From the NCBI GenBank assembly GCA_022661535.1, contig JAKULF010000002.1, positions 1,054,001-1,118,000 on the forward strand: a stretch of 64,000 bases of DNA, written 5' to 3'. A program made the position numbers and the translations under genes. Within the stretch, counting starts at the first letter, position 1, and the number at the start of each line of letters is the position of its first letter. The DNA is from Eutypa lata (taxonomy: Eukaryota > Ascomycota > Sordariomycetes > Xylariales > Diatrypaceae). The notes under the pieces are model-generated. The model was not told where the DNA came from, did not search any database, and saw only the letters and a program-made list of their open reading frames with translations. Shown in pieces: positions 23,845-36,495 of the stretch.

Positions 23845-26133
23845 TCACCGCAGATCCTCAACCCAGCCCATGACCTCGCGCCTATCGTCCGACAGGCGGG
23901 CGTACTCGAGGAACAGGCGCAGGACGTAGATCTGCATGTCCTCCTTGCGGAGGACCTTCTCGGCCCAGGCCTTGCCGTCGAGGGCGATCTTCTGGGCGGC
24001 CGCGTCGCGGCCGGGGACGCTGCGCTCGTAGCCCACGAAGTACTCCATGATGCCGTAGAAGTCGGCGAAGCGGTTGTCCATGGGCACGAAGTGCTTCCAG
24101 GCGACCAGGCGGCTGTCGTGCCACTCGCGCCAGAGGGTGCTCTTGATGGGCAGGCTGGTGCTGCGCAGGAACCCGAGGTACCGCCCCGAGAACGAGTTCC
24201 CGTCGATGTCCGGCAGGTACTTGTACCCGAACTGCACCGCCATGGTCTGCCCCAGCACGATGGCGAACTCGTCGTCCGTGTACGGGCAGTGGCCCCACTC
24301 GGGCTTCGGGTCGTAGTCCTCGCGGCAGAAGAGGTCCGTGAACCCCACGTCCGTCCACTGGTTGACCCACTCGCCCAGGCGCCCCTCCTTCAGCGCCGTT
24401 AGGTCGTAGGTCGTGCTGGCGGGCAGCTCGAAGTTGACGGGGGGCTCGATGTGTTCCTCGGCGCGTGACAGCTTCGTGCCGTTGGTCATGGACACGAACC
24501 GGTGCCGCTGGAACCCCCGCCAGTTGGACTCGTTGTTCTTGCCCCCGGTGGCGACGCCGCGCCATATGACGCCGTCTACCTTCTGCGCCCAGGGTGCGCC
24601 GTGGTCCTTGCCGCCCGTGAACCTCTCTTCCTCGTTCCAGTACATGGGCGCCGGGAGCAGGATTTCGTTGTTAGTGGCGAGCTTGCTGCCCCCGAACATG
24701 GGGAAGAAGACTTTGGTGGCGGCCGTGGATAAAGGTCGAATGAAAATGCCCTCGAGGCCTTGGAGATCCGGTTGGTGACAGAACTCGGCCGAGAGCGACG
24801 AGTTGGCCACGTAGCCTTGGTACTGGTGAGGGGTTGCCCACGAGGATTCGAATGTGGGCGTCTTATCGTAGGTTTCTAGGAGAGGGGCTTTGCGTGCTGG
24901 GCTGTCTGGTGCGCATCCTCGACGGGCAATATCCCAGTAAGGGCCTAGATAGAGTGCAATACGTCAGTACATGAATTTAATCTTACGAACTGCATGTATC
25001 CCAGAAACGAGAGAATAATAGGGCATTAGAGTGTAAATCATACTCGTATCTTCCCAATTTTTGTCCTGAGTAGGGGGGCCAAGCTTCTTCATTTCCTTGG
25101 GGGTAGGTAATTCCTGGAAGTCCTCGATGACCTTCTTCGCCGAAATAAGCTTGCGGGTCTCCTTCTCTTTTGCCATATGTTTGTCGATAGTCTCCCACGG
25201 AACAACAAGACGAGGCTCGTCCATGGCATTAAGCGCAATATCCATATCAGGCAGCAGGTGTTCGATGGTCCTCGTCATATTCAACCAAATCTGAGTCCAG
25301 AACCAATCGCTCTCAGCGGAGGCGGTGTGGTTGCGAATGTTGATGGTCATCTCGTAGTCTACAGCCTCCTTGCGCATGCGGTCGGGTTCGAGACCCCAAA
25401 AGGGGTTCAAATCATGGTAAATCTGGTCGAAGAATTCCTCTACTATGACAGCGTTCTTCTCAGCAGCAAACTGATACCAGGCGTCAAAACCCGGTGGAGG
25501 GTGTCGACCTCTTCGTTTGCGATAGGCATCGGCGGCTGCGGCTAGTGTTTTGGATTCTTTTGTAAGTATTTCATTGAAGTTGTTCTCGGCCACCTTGATT
25601 AAGTCGTCGATCGGATGCGGCTTCAGAGGTGGGGGTGGTGGAGGAGGATGGTCGGAGGTCGATGAGCCAGACGATCCAGCCTTGTGGTTTCCGGCTAATT
25701 TATCGTCGCCTGACTTATGTCCTTGTTCAGGTTTCTGACCCTGCTCCAGTTTGTGGTCACTACCAGGTGAAATCTTGACAAGCTTCTCATCCTCATCATT
25801 GCCGTTGCCACTGTTATATGTAGGCTTCTTTTCGGTAGACGAGTCCTTGTTGGACTGCTTCTCGCCCTGTTCGAGGGATCCATCACCAGGAAGAGAGCCC
25901 TTCTCCGGTGGCTTTACATTCTGATCGAGGGTGTCTTGACTAGAGGAGCCCTGACCCGGCTGAACAATGCTAGACCCAGATCCAGGCCCAGACCCATATT
26001 TCATCGGTATGGCGTTGGGCGAGGTATTAGAAAGATAATAGAATAGGCACAGTAGAATCGCGACTGGGACGATGTACCGCACGAGGTGTGACGGCCGCCG
26101 AGGCGGAAAAGCGGGCGAGCGCATCATGGCCAT
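23845..26133 (-). CDS. glycosyltransferase family 90 (CAP10-like) protein
   Basis: Exons 26133..24987 and 24944..23845 (43-bp intron, GTAAGA...TCTAG), 748 aa. A short N-terminal cytosolic tail (MAMMRSPAFPPRR) and one TM helix at about 20-34 make it a type II Golgi membrane protein. A long Gly/Ser/Lys-rich luminal stalk (about 45-165) precedes the catalytic region. That region starts with the family signature HPPPGFDAWYQFA at about 211-223 and includes the CAP10 core (PMFGGSKLATNNEILLPAPMY split by reading, GVIWRGVATGG, YKYLPDIDGNSFSGRYLGFLRS, WKHFVPMDN). CAP10 was named in Cryptococcus capsule synthesis; GT90 enzymes transfer xylose or glucose. The acceptor here is unknown. The second exon extends in frame upstream of its first Met, confirming the splice. 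Confidence 0.92.
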
Positions 26134-28934
26134 TGCGAGAGACTGAACAAAAGAGTGAAGAGACGATGGGAGAATAGAGACGCTGAGCGCCTACCAGGAC
26201 GTGGCGCCACCGCGTCGGCCTGGCTGTCTGTCCGTCTGTGCTTGATTCGTCGATCAGCGGTGCGGTGCGGTGTGTCGTATCGTCGTCTTTGTATTCGACG
26301 TTAGTTGGAACTACCGATGGGTCGCAACGGGTCAAGTCGAATCGAGTCGAGTGTCGAGAGTCAAGTTGGGACGACAGCACGAGTATACAAAAAGTCAAAA
26401 GTAATAATACAGAAATAAACTTTCAGGAACCAGGAACTAATACGACACCATAACGGAATTGGGTTTCTTCGTTGGAAGTACTAGAGTCTAGTAGACTAAG
26501 CGGTTAGTTAACTTTTAATTGACTTCCTATTCAATCTTGGCAACATCGCCCTATCGCAAAAGATCGGCCGAAGACGAGAGAATTGACAAGACGACAGGTG
26601 GTCAATGTCAACGTCGCAACTTTTTGAACTTTAAATTAGAAACTTAGTTATAGAGGAAAAGGACTAAGTTGGTTAGGTAGAGAAAGAAAAGCTGGGGGAG
26701 AGGATGGGGTTGGAGATAGGTGGCGGGTCGTTTTGACACGAGGCAACAGCAGTAATAACGTGATATATAATGAACATCAATGGAGTGCGGGACAGTACAT
26801 ACAGTGCCTGACTAGTAGTTATAGTGTATGAGGCAGGTTCTATATTTTCTGGATTGTCCTTTCTTTTCTTGCGCCTTTTTTTCTTTCTTCTATTTTAGTT
26901 CGTACGCTATAAAAATTGAACAATTCGCATTAACTAGACCTTATCAGCTTATGCAGAAAAAAGTTTGCAAGGCCTGTAAGATTGCTGGTTCTACTAAATA
27001 ATCGCTAGCGAGGTAATACAATAACGATGGGATGGTAACAGCTTGAGTTGGTTAGTTTTAGTTACCTAACCCCCGGATAGGGATGAGATGGGATGGGGCT
27101 GATACCCGTTCTTGACGCTTGTCATTATCGGATATATGCAGCTACATAATACCTACAAATACCACGGAACGAAGTACTTATGCTCATATAATTATCCGCC
27201 CACGCCTTGAGTTACACAAGCCAGAGGTATGTAGTAAATGCACAAGATCTCGCTTTCATGCATATACACACACATCTCATTTGAACAAGTTGGCTTCAAT
27301 GATTTTAGCGAAGCGAACAAGCGAAAAACATCGTACTTACTCTGTATATAGCATGCCAATGTCGATCCATCATCCTATCGTGGATAAGCAAGCACGTGTA
27401 AAGATATCGGAAGGAGCTAAATAGGGAGTAGAAACGGGGGCTGGAATCCACAGCCGACGTCGATTGTCAAGATTCGCAATATTACGCCCTTCTGATTGGG
27501 CATCTTTGCTTTATAGGATCGACCTGGGAAGGAAGGTACTGTGACAGCTCCGAACTTTTAGTGTAATTGAACGCCCCCACAGCCACCAACCCTAATACCC
27601 CATTTCCCCTGAATCCCATTCGGTTTAGGTACCGTCTAGATAACTCAGGTAGCAGGGTAGTTAAGCAAGTGAAGAATCTACGATATCTACCTTGTAACTT
27701 CGTGGTTAAGTAAATAAATACTCACTCGACTACATGCATGAACTACTCTACTTTCCATAGAAGCGAGACATATGATTTATACTCGGAAAGTTCCTTAGCG
27801 ACATTACGACATCGTAAAGCTTATCATGTAGTTGATAAATTGTGTAATACACACTACCCATGCAAGGAGCTGAGTTTGACATCAGCCGCTAACTAATTAT
27901 TGCTTTGCATCAGCATTGCCAAGAGACGTGCTGATTAGAGAGAAGTCCGTATTTACAGCCTTATACCAAAATACTTTCGTTTAGAAAGCGAGAGTTATTT
28001 CACCGTTTCGAGACTTTATTACATGTTGGCTTGTTGGTCATTGCTACGAGAATGTCGATAGGGAGGTTGGCCATCAATACATACCTACGTACTTATGTAG
28101 GCATGTAGAGTAGGTAGGCATTCCTCCATGCATCATGATCATGTTAGACAAGATCGAACCAACCACCACAAGTGTCCTGTGATGTTATGCCGTCCTTCTG
28201 TTACATGTTCTTGGCATACGTCCATCACCTACTGCCTCATTCAATTCCTGTCGCATATGATCCAACCTGCATCAGCCGCTGGACACATGTCTCATGTGTA
28301 ATTTGTCTAGCCTAGGTACTAAGTAGACAACCAAAAACTTATATATATAACTACGCCTACATTTGCACATATCCGCTTACCAGATAATCAGACTTTAGCA
28401 ATTAATAAAGGACAAAACAGGTTCTTCTCTTGAAACTCAATCGGGATGTTCCTCACCCGTCTGCGATACAAAATCGGCAACGGTGGGGGTTACCTACATT
28501 ATGTATGTAGTCGGACCGGATCGTCGCACCCATCACACCCGTATTACTGAGATCCCGTCTGTCCTCGGCCCCTTAATAATGTCCAGTATTAGATATATTT
28601 CAACAACAATAAAAAATTAAAAAATTCAGTCAATCGTCCTACAACGGCAGGCAAGACTCAGGCGTATGCGGATGCCCTCTCTTGAGATAAGCGATGTTGT
28701 TGTACATTAATTTATGGTAATACATAAACATACATAGTTACAAGGGTAGGTAGCCACACAAGCTACATACCTTAGATCTATCAGGATGCTGGTGCCGTTG
28801 TTGCGAGGATTCAGGCTAATATATATATACAATGGGCGCATGCGTGATGTCATAAACCATATACGACGTGAAGAGGGGAAATGATAAATATAATGCAGAT
28901 CGCACAACCAGCGGGCCCTTCCCATACAAACGTA
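26134..28934. other. intergenic, 2.8 kb
   Basis: Promoter side of the GT90 gene and 3' flank of Mtf1. It contains AT-rich stretches, and an isolated 101-codon ORF at 27119-27424 without recognisable features. No gene is supported. Confidence 0.55.
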
Positions 28935-31133
28935 TCAGTCGGCGGCACCAAAGCCTTCGGCGCCCTCACTGCCCGTACTACTATTTGAGTCATCGATATC
29001 CTGGGTCCGGGCGATCAGCTCGTGCAGCTCGGGGCGGAACGGCCACTGCATCCAGAGCTCGATCAGCTGCTCCCACTGGCGGGCATTGAGCATGCGGGGC
29101 GTGATCTCGAGGTACTGGTGGCGGTGGTTGTAGGAAGTATGCCTAGCAGGCCCCGCTGATGGCTCGCCGGCGGCGGCGGCAGCAGAAGCAGCAGCAGCCG
29201 CCGCATCGTTCCCGTACATATCCGGGACGCCCTCCCCGCGCTCCAGGTCCCGGATGCTCGTCCAGCGCGGCATGATGAACTCGGCGGCGCCGGGCCACAC
29301 GGCATCGAGGAGGTGCGGGACGGCCATCGTGGAGTGGGCCAGCAGCGTGCCCATGATCATGTCGAGCGTGTCGGCCGCGCGGTTCGACTGCGGGCCCGCC
29401 TGCCGCAGCAGCGGGTGCACGTCGTCGCGCGGCTGGATGTCGACCAGCGTGCACTCGATGTTGGGGAGGAACTCGTCGGCCCGCACCGTCAGCGGCTCGT
29501 ACGCCCGCCGGTCCCAGTGCAGCACCGGCGGGTCCTGCCGCACGTAGTGCAGGTTGTCGCGGTACGTGGTGAACTCCTGCACGAACCCCCCCCTCTCGTG
29601 CCGCATTTTGTCGTGCCACTCGGCGATGAGGCGCGCGCGCTCCTTGGGCGTCGATTCCGCGTTGCCGGCCTTGTAGAGCGCCGTGATGGTGTCCACGTCC
29701 GTCATCATGTTGTGCATCTTCTCGTAGCGCTTCTTCTCGGCGGACCACCTCCACTGGTAGGCTTTCATGGACTTGAACTCGCCCGAGTCTGTCGTGAAGA
29801 CCTGTTTCTTGTGCTTCGTCTCCAGCTGCAGTAGGGTATCGTTGAAGGGCCGCTTGAACTCGGGCGGTGCTTTGCCGGGCGGCTTCTTCCTGGAGAACTT
29901 GGCTTCGATCATGCCTTCCGTTGCTCTCTCCGCGGGGACGCGCATTCGATGCTCGCGCATTCTTTGCCGGGTGCGCAGGGAACTGTGGACCTCCGTCGCC
30001 GTGTCCCGAACATACCAGTAATTTCCTAAAAGATCGCGGCCGCAGACCTCGCGCACCCACTCGCACAGCAGCTCACCATCGATGGCCCCGCGTCTCCGTC
30101 TCTGCATATATCTGGGCAGAAGACTCGACATGTCCTCGGGTCTCGACCATATCAGCATGCGAACTTGGCCATATTGTTGGAACAACGTGCTAGTCCTAAT
30201 GGAACTGAGCAACTGGTGGTAAACCAGCAAGGCTATGGAGTCGAAGGACTTGAACCGCTTTTTGGGGTGGAAGGCGATATTGGCTGTGACGAGGAGGGTA
30301 TCGTTTCGAGGGGGGTTGGTGGTGCCTGCTTCGATGGGCTTCTGATGTGGGAGGTACTCCGGTGTCAAGACGGAGTTGAGTTCGCGCCAGACGATGCCCG
30401 ACTTGGGAACTAGGATGGACCCAGGTTTTCGGAGGATAGGTTCGAGAAATGGTCTGTAGAGGTTCTCGTCGGGCTCCATCAAGATATGCGAACGAGGCTC
30501 GAGGAATTTGTTGAGCTTCTGGCTCCATAGTCCGGCGCCGGGATAAATGTCTATAAGGTCGCATCCCTTATGTCTCTCGAGGGTATGACCTATATACTTA
30601 ATAATCTGGTCTAGAATGGATAAAGTATGGACTTCATGTTAGCAGGCTATGTAGGTATCACTAGAACGCACGCATCTATCCCTACGCATGCAGAGGACTA
30701 AGTGATGTGGTAAACACAACATACCGCATAATTTCTCGTTGACGATATTTACTCGAGTTTTATCCCCCGTGACCTTGGGTTTTTTCTCTTTCGATTTCTT
30801 GGTACTTGCTCCAGCCTTTTTCGATTTAGATGGTGCTGCTGCTGCTTGGTCCTCTCCTTCCCCAACATCCTCCTCGTGTTCCTGGCTGGTTCGGCTCTCC
30901 TCGTTTGCATTTTGAGCCGCATTATAGTGTGGGAGCTTCCAAATTCCGGTTGCGAGAAGCTGTTCCGCCAACGGGTAAGAACTATGTAGTACGGTCTTCG
31001 AGAGCTTTTTCGGGGTCTTAGCCCATCGGCCGCACGTGCAAGATAGAGATCTTCGGCCCCATGGATTTTTGACGACGATGGATGGAGGGGAGACTGGGAT
31101 AAGACTCCGCACATGTCGACGTGCGGAGAACAT
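28935..31133 (-). CDS. MTF1: mitochondrial transcription factor 1 / rRNA adenine dimethylase-like
   Basis: Exons 31133..30725 and 30610..28935 (intron 30611-30724, GTATGT donor, GCTAAC branch point, TTCTAG), 694 aa. It has a basic, Arg-rich N-terminus fitting a mitochondrial presequence (MFSARRHVRSLIP), then a Lys-rich linker (SKSKKAG, KKSKEKKPK). The Rossmann SAM-binding motif I follows at about 154-167 (DLIDIYPGAGLWSQ), with LMEPDENLYRPFLEP as the motif II strand. Further regions fit the Mtf1/KsgA fold: SIALLVYHQLLSS and RMLIWSRPEDMSSLLPR. In yeast, Mtf1 is the specificity factor of mitochondrial RNA polymerase, structurally a dimethyltransferase. It is longer than yeast Mtf1 (about 341 aa), as in other filamentous fungi. 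A poly-Ala stretch lies near the C-terminus. Confidence 0.88.
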
Positions 31134-32213
31134 GTGAAAAGAGACGGCCAGCGATGGAGATAAAGCAAGAGAAAAAGAAGTAATTTTATACGAGGAGACT
31201 AGGTATGCCTATACTTTTTATCCATCCATCCTCATGCAATGTCTATGAACAATATCCAACATGTAGACTGCGTACATAACCTCTCCAAGTGAATAATAAT
31301 TCTGGTTTACGTCCGCCTCTTGCTAGTTACCGGCGCTGGGAGCTGCGCTGCATGTGCTTAAGCTTAAGCTTCTTCTTAGTGGGTCTCGAAGTCTTTTCTC
31401 CATTTTGCCAACCATCACCGCCGCTATCTGACAAGCATTGCCCCTAGAGATTCGCTCGGCTTAGGCTCTCTTGGCGCTCTGCCCTGCTCTAACCATGCCA
31501 CCATGTGCCCCGCCATGCCCACGTTCCCAATGACGACACTGACATCCACCAGCCTTAAGACTTGAGCTTGGCATGCTTGTCTGGCTTGTTCGCCTTTTCT
31601 CATCTTTGGATAGTTATAATCTGACATCATATTTTGATTGCGGCCTCCCAAATTTATAGTAATCTTTAACCCGGGATTGGGCATGAGGCTTTGTTTCGCG
31701 AGGTATCTAGTGTTATCCGTCTTGATGCTCTCTTGGTATGCTTATTTTGACTATCAAGTAGGGATCTAGAGGAGTACATTTCGACTCCTGACATCATGAA
31801 ATGCTTACTGCAGTAGTGATACCTAGGTAGCCATGAGCTGCAACTGTTGTCCTGCCTTTGTGTGACGGTAAATTCAAGAATATCATCAATAGGATCTGTG
31901 CTACCTAAGTCATGGCAGTGCTATCAACATCGTCATATATATGATGATCGGACTTGGGCTGCCTCAATGCTACCTGTTATCAATACGATGCCAAGTCAAC
32001 ATGCAGAGTCCCTATTGGCTTAACCCCATACCATACGCCTCCGCCAATTTCGATACTACTGTGAATAGTCTATCTATATATACCTGTTTATACGCCTCTC
32101 CGTTATATCCCCCCCACAGCATGCTTCTACTTTACAATACCTTTCATATATAACACTACCATTCTCAAGAAGAAATATCACAGTGTAGAGAAAACACAGC
32201 ATTACCCATATCC
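31134..32213. other. intergenic, 1.1 kb
   Basis: Divergent promoter region of Mtf1 (minus) and the small secreted protein (plus). An 86-codon minus ORF at 31424-31684 has no recognisable motif. A TATATATA stretch near 32075 may serve the plus-strand gene. Confidence 0.5.
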
Positions 32214-32704
32214 ATGATGATGTCCAAATATCTCTTATTAGCAATTCACCTGCTGCTATCTTCTGCCATCTTTGGCCATGTAGTCCAAGCTCAAGCAGAC
32301 GGCGACGTCCTCTCATTTTCACGAAACACAAACAAAGAACGAGATCCATCTCCGCGAGTAATTCCAGAAGGATTTGCCAACGTTGCAAATGAAGCTCGCG
32401 GCTCGGACATTGTGTAAGCTACCACATATAAAAGCCACTTGGCCTGCTATTGGGCTAGGACCTCGATGCTAATATGTATCCGCATAGCGTTAAGTTCGAT
32501 ACTCGAGACAATGGAGACGCTAAGGGGTTCCCGGAGAAGCGATCGCCGAAGGGAAAGGGTAGCACCGGTAGCACCGGGAGCAGTAACTCGACCAGCAATA
32601 ACGACGATGATGATAGTGCCGCCGCTGTTGTAGGAATAAGCGCCATAGCGCCATTTGCCATTGCCTCGTGTCTGTTGGCTACGATGGGCTGGCTGGGTAT
32701 TTAG
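32214..32704 (+). CDS. small secreted, probably GPI-anchored protein
   Basis: Exons 32214..32413 and 32488..32704, 138 aa; three consecutive ATGs at 32214, 32217 and 32220 can start it. A clear signal peptide (about residues 1-27: KYLLLAIHLLLSSAIFGHVVQA) is followed by a hydrophilic, Asp/Arg-rich part, an EKR dibasic site typical of Kex2 processing, then a Gly/Ser/Thr/Asn/Asp linker. The last about 27 residues are hydrophobic (AAAVVGISAIAPFAIAS and LLATMGWLGI), preceded by a small-residue region, so a GPI attachment signal is likely; a single C-terminal TM is the alternative. No cysteine-rich core is present, so it is not a hydrophobin or classic effector. Function unknown. Confidence 0.75.
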
Positions 32705-34175
32705 GAGACCGAGGGAGATGCTAGGGCAATGCGGCTAGCTTGGAATACAATGCTAGACTAGAGGGATTGTAACTGGTTGTGAGCAACAAGTAATATAATG
32801 ATGATAACGTATTTTATTAACTGGTTAAATACATCCTCCGAGGCAGGCATTTAAAGGACAACCTTTAAGGGGGGCAGGGAGGGGGCGTTGTTTTGATAGC
32901 CATAAATACCAATCTCTTCATTTGTAGAATACTAGAAGTCTTGTAATGTTATAAGATATTAAACAAGTTCATCATATTCTAGTTATTGTAAAACGGCTAG
33001 GATTTAAGAGTCTAAATATTAATTTGAATCATTGTACTTATGTAACTTTTATCGTCTCATGGTTATAGGCCTATTTGGTTATATACTTAGTCAATGGCTT
33101 CTATTATTAGGGATATCGACTTGCTGATTGTGTATTCCCATCTGACACACTAGAATCCACGATAGAACTGAACCCTATCTAAGGCTTGATTTTCTTTATT
33201 CTGATATACCCAAGGCACTTTATGTGCATAGCATGTCCAACTTTGCCTATTCATCATTGGAATCCCATATGCTGGTGGGTGCTAACCTCAATACACCAAT
33301 AAGTATTGTCCTGCTGATATTCTTGACAGTACTAGTTAGCAAGTTCCTTCTCTTTCCTAAATTTCCTACTAGCCTATGTCACAAACCATTTACCAATTAT
33401 CGCCACTATGTGACTTGCATGATGAGATGTTCCTATAGTTAATACTTGGCCAATCCCCTCTACGGTCTTATGCAATCAGAATTTGGTATAAATATTGATG
33501 AACTCACATCAGTCGAGGTTACCTAAATGTAGGTCTGTAATACATACATACAACCCCACGATTGTGCCTATAAATGGAAGGCGGTGAACCTTCAGTGCAC
33601 GGTTATCACTGGAAGAAAATGGGGCTGACTCAATTCACTGGGGTAGGCTTGGCATTGACAATGCATTGTTTGGGGAATTCCAACGTCATTGTCATTATCG
33701 TGGCGCCCTTGTTATGTGAATGATACTATCACAATGCTTTCGCTCTTCATTCACTTTACAACTATTGACCATATGTGACAAATAACAATCCAAGTACAGA
33801 TTATAGCATTGAGTGTGCTTTTCTTCCAATTGTCTATGCTGCAACAATGAACAGTATTGAATGCTTCGTCCAAACAGTCCTTCGATTTAAATAGTGCGGC
33901 TAACGTTGAGTTCCATGAACCACCAACACTCTTACACATTGCTGTCCATCAAGACTGTATTTTACGGGGAACGAGGATCCTCCCTATTGTAGTCATAGGC
34001 TATTCTTAAACACAAGCGGAAAGTCGCCAGAAAGGATCATCCAGTCAGTGCATAGAACAATAGTCGAGAGTAAACAATCGGAAGAAAACCAGCCTATCAT
34101 CTGGAGTACTCTTGTTATATTATACCTTCATCCCAGAATTGACCACCCACATACACTGCCAAACATCAGACAACA
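32705..34175. other. intergenic, 1.5 kb
   Basis: AT-rich. A 72-codon ORF at 33224-33442 with one hydrophobic stretch is not supported by anything else. It includes the promoter of the Avo2-like gene. Confidence 0.5.
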
Positions 34176-34913
34176 ATGGATCACCGCCTCGTCATCGGGC
34201 CCGCGCAGCGTTTACGACGAGCAATCCTGAGGAACGATGCCTCTCTTTCCCAACGGATCATCAAGGCGCACCCGGACCTTCTCCACAACCCCGATAGCTC
34301 CTCTACCGGTTTCTCCAACTCCAATCTTCACCTTGCCGCGAGCCTCGGCCACTTCGAGGTATGCAGGGTCCTGTTGTCCCTTGGCCACGAGGAACCCACG
34401 CCCGCCCTCAACGAGAAGCACCAGACCGCCCTGATGCTAGCAGCGGCCGGGGGGCACACCGAAGCAGTCCACCTCCTCTGCGAGCACGACCCCTCCTGCA
34501 TCCTGCGCCGCGACACCCGCGGCCGCGATGCCATCATGGAAGCGAGCCTGGGAGGCCACGACACCGTGCTCCAGATCCTGCTCACCTACGCGCCGGGCGG
34601 CGCTCAAGCGGCGGTCCAGAACGCCGACATCGATGGGAACACGGCTCTGCACTTCGCCAGCAGTAAGGGGCACCTCCCCGCGCTGCGCACGCTGCTAGCG
34701 GCCGGGGCAGATCCCGACAAGCGGAATATCTGGAGCTGGACCGCCGTCGCCTACAGCGCTACCGTGCAGACCGAGGTCTACCTGAAGAGCCTGATCGCCA
34801 ACGACATTGAGAAGCGCAAGCGCCTCAAGTCTGATGTTGTCGACAGCGAGAGCAATGGCAGGAAAGGAGCTGCCGTCCGGATCGTCGAGAGAGATGTTGG
34901 CGGCCAAGACTAG
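34176..34913 (+). CDS. AVO2: ankyrin-repeat protein, Avo2-like TORC2 subunit
   Basis: Single exon, 245 aa. It starts MDHRLVIGPAQRLRRAI, which is the characteristic N-terminus of filamentous-fungal Avo2 proteins. At least four ankyrin repeats follow: SNLHLAASLGHFEVCRVLL, KHQTALMLAAAGGHTEAVHLL, GRDAIMEASLGGHDTVLQIL and GNTALHFASSKGHLPALRTLLAAGADP. The last is followed by NIWSWTAVAYSATVQTEVY, also typical. Avo2 is a non-essential partner of TOR complex 2 at the plasma membrane. Yeast Avo2 is 426 aa and fungal relatives usually have a long disordered tail after the repeats; here the protein stops soon after a basic EKRKRLKS segment. It may be a naturally short form or C-terminally truncated. Confidence 0.82.
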   Translation: MDHRLVIGPAQRLRRAILRNDASLSQRIIKAHPDLLHNPDSSSTGFSNSNLHLAASLGHFEVCRVLLSLGHEEPTPALNEKHQTALMLAAAGGHTEAVHLLCEHDPSCILRRDTRGRDAIMEASLGGHDTVLQILLTYAPGGAQAAVQNADIDGNTALHFASSKGHLPALRTLLAAGADPDKRNIWSWTAVAYSATVQTEVYLKSLIANDIEKRKRLKSDVVDSESNGRKGAAVRIVERDVGGQD

Positions 34914-36242
34914 GAGTCCCCATTACCAACCAACGTGCCCTTCGCCGACTGGATACTCGGCTTATCTGGCCTGGGCCGATTCAGAAGACAGACATGATAT
35001 CGTGTTCGACCTAAAGACGGCCAGCTCGCTAGCTGGGCGCATAAACATGCCCCCAATGCTTGATGCATTGTCGCATCGGGTCTGGCATGTTGTCTTAAGA
35101 TGTTATCAAATTATTCTTCAATCTGGAGATACCGCCTACTCTGAGCACGCATCGATGCACAACTACCTAGAAAGTTCTTGGCTATCGTTGCGCCTACGTT
35201 TCTATATGCCGGCCTCGTGAAGCTTTTGGAACGTTACGATACCTGAAATAACAACATCATCTCTACACTCTGCTCTGGGCTTGGAAACGTTCTTCCCGTG
35301 TCGAAGTGTCTCTACCTTGTTGGAAGTATTGAGGATAAGATATTGTATTCTTTGATGCTGTCCCTGGATGCTGTCGGGTACCTCTGAATAACATGTCAAT
35401 CCTTGATAGTCCTGTCGACTGACTACATGGTTGATATCATAATGCATAGACGAGTCTCCCTACCCACTAGGCAGATGTTATGCCCGCCAACTTTGATGCG
35501 CCTTCATGGCGTGACTCGATATCGATGGCTTATCACTTGATATCAGATGTTTGTTGTACCCTTTCTGGGCCATCTAACCTGTATATCGTTGTTTGCGACT
35601 ATCGATTTAGGCGGCATTCGAATACCCACCTAAACGAGCTTTGTTTCAGGTTTTAGTTCAAAACTCCTTCAACGACAACGACCTTAGTGGGATCTAGCAG
35701 CTGGACCCTACATGAAACTATTGATAATATTGCTTCACTATGCCCGCTTAGTCATAGTATTTGGTTATAAAACAATAACAACATTCCCTCTGACACAAGC
35801 GACACACCCCTCCCTCCACCACGACGCATGACGGTTGGTTTCATTCAATAACCCTCTTACCTAAAGTTGTTTGTCCCGTGGACTCTAACGACAATACACT
35901 GTCCTTAGTGAATGGTCAACCCCATGGGGAGTCACCCGCCTGGATGACTAGACACCGCCAATCTAAATCGACTAGACCTTGGTCATCCGTTTTATGTGGC
36001 CCCCAAAGCCAATCCAACCGCCGCAATAGGCTTGCCATCTGATATCTCAAACAATAGCCTTGTTTTGGTGGCATTTATTATTCAGATGGAGGGGCATACT
36101 ATCCGAAATTTACGGTCTACTATGACGACGGCGTGCTCGAAATAGGTAGACTATTGATTAAATAAAAATTGGAAACATTGAATGCATTGCGTCTCAACAT
36201 TGTCACAAACTACAAAATACTACATACTAGCTCTAGATCTTC
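34914..36242. other. intergenic, 1.3 kb
   Basis: Holds 27 further in-frame codons after the Avo2 TAG stop (34914-34994) and a 137-codon plus ORF (34807-35220) in another frame without known features. The rest is promoter DNA of the next gene. Confidence 0.5.
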
Positions 36243-36251
36243 CTATATAAA
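36243..36251 (+). promoter_or_regulatory. putative TATA box
   Basis: CTATATAAAG, followed about 30 bp later by a C/T-rich initiator-like tract (36280-36307). It places transcription start near 36275, well before the ATG-less first exon. Confidence 0.55.
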
Positions 36252-36495
36252 GGATTGTGCCTCCCCGTAGAACTCCCTCTCTTTTTTTTCTTTTTTTTCA
36301 CTTCCCCAGGCATCACCATATCCCCATCAGTGGTCATATACTAGGCTCGTCAGAAAATAGTCTCTGGACTGTTTGTCAACCGTCTATACACACAAAATTC
36401 CTACTTGTCATTGACTTCCCGATATCTGTTTTACCACCATTGTATCCCCTTTGACTCTTCATACACCTGACAGTCACTAGCTGTCACCGATCATC

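Noticed and set aside
27119..27424. 101-codon plus ORF in the GT90-Mtf1 gap
   Set aside because: No motif, irregular composition, no neighbouring exons.
29143..30066. 307-codon minus-strand ORF within Mtf1
   Set aside because: It is the wrong frame of the GC-rich Mtf1 exon and is Arg/Gly/Ala-rich without motifs.
33224..33442. 72-codon ORF with a hydrophobic stretch
   Set aside because: A single hydrophobic run in AT-rich DNA is expected by chance; no signal peptide or splice context.
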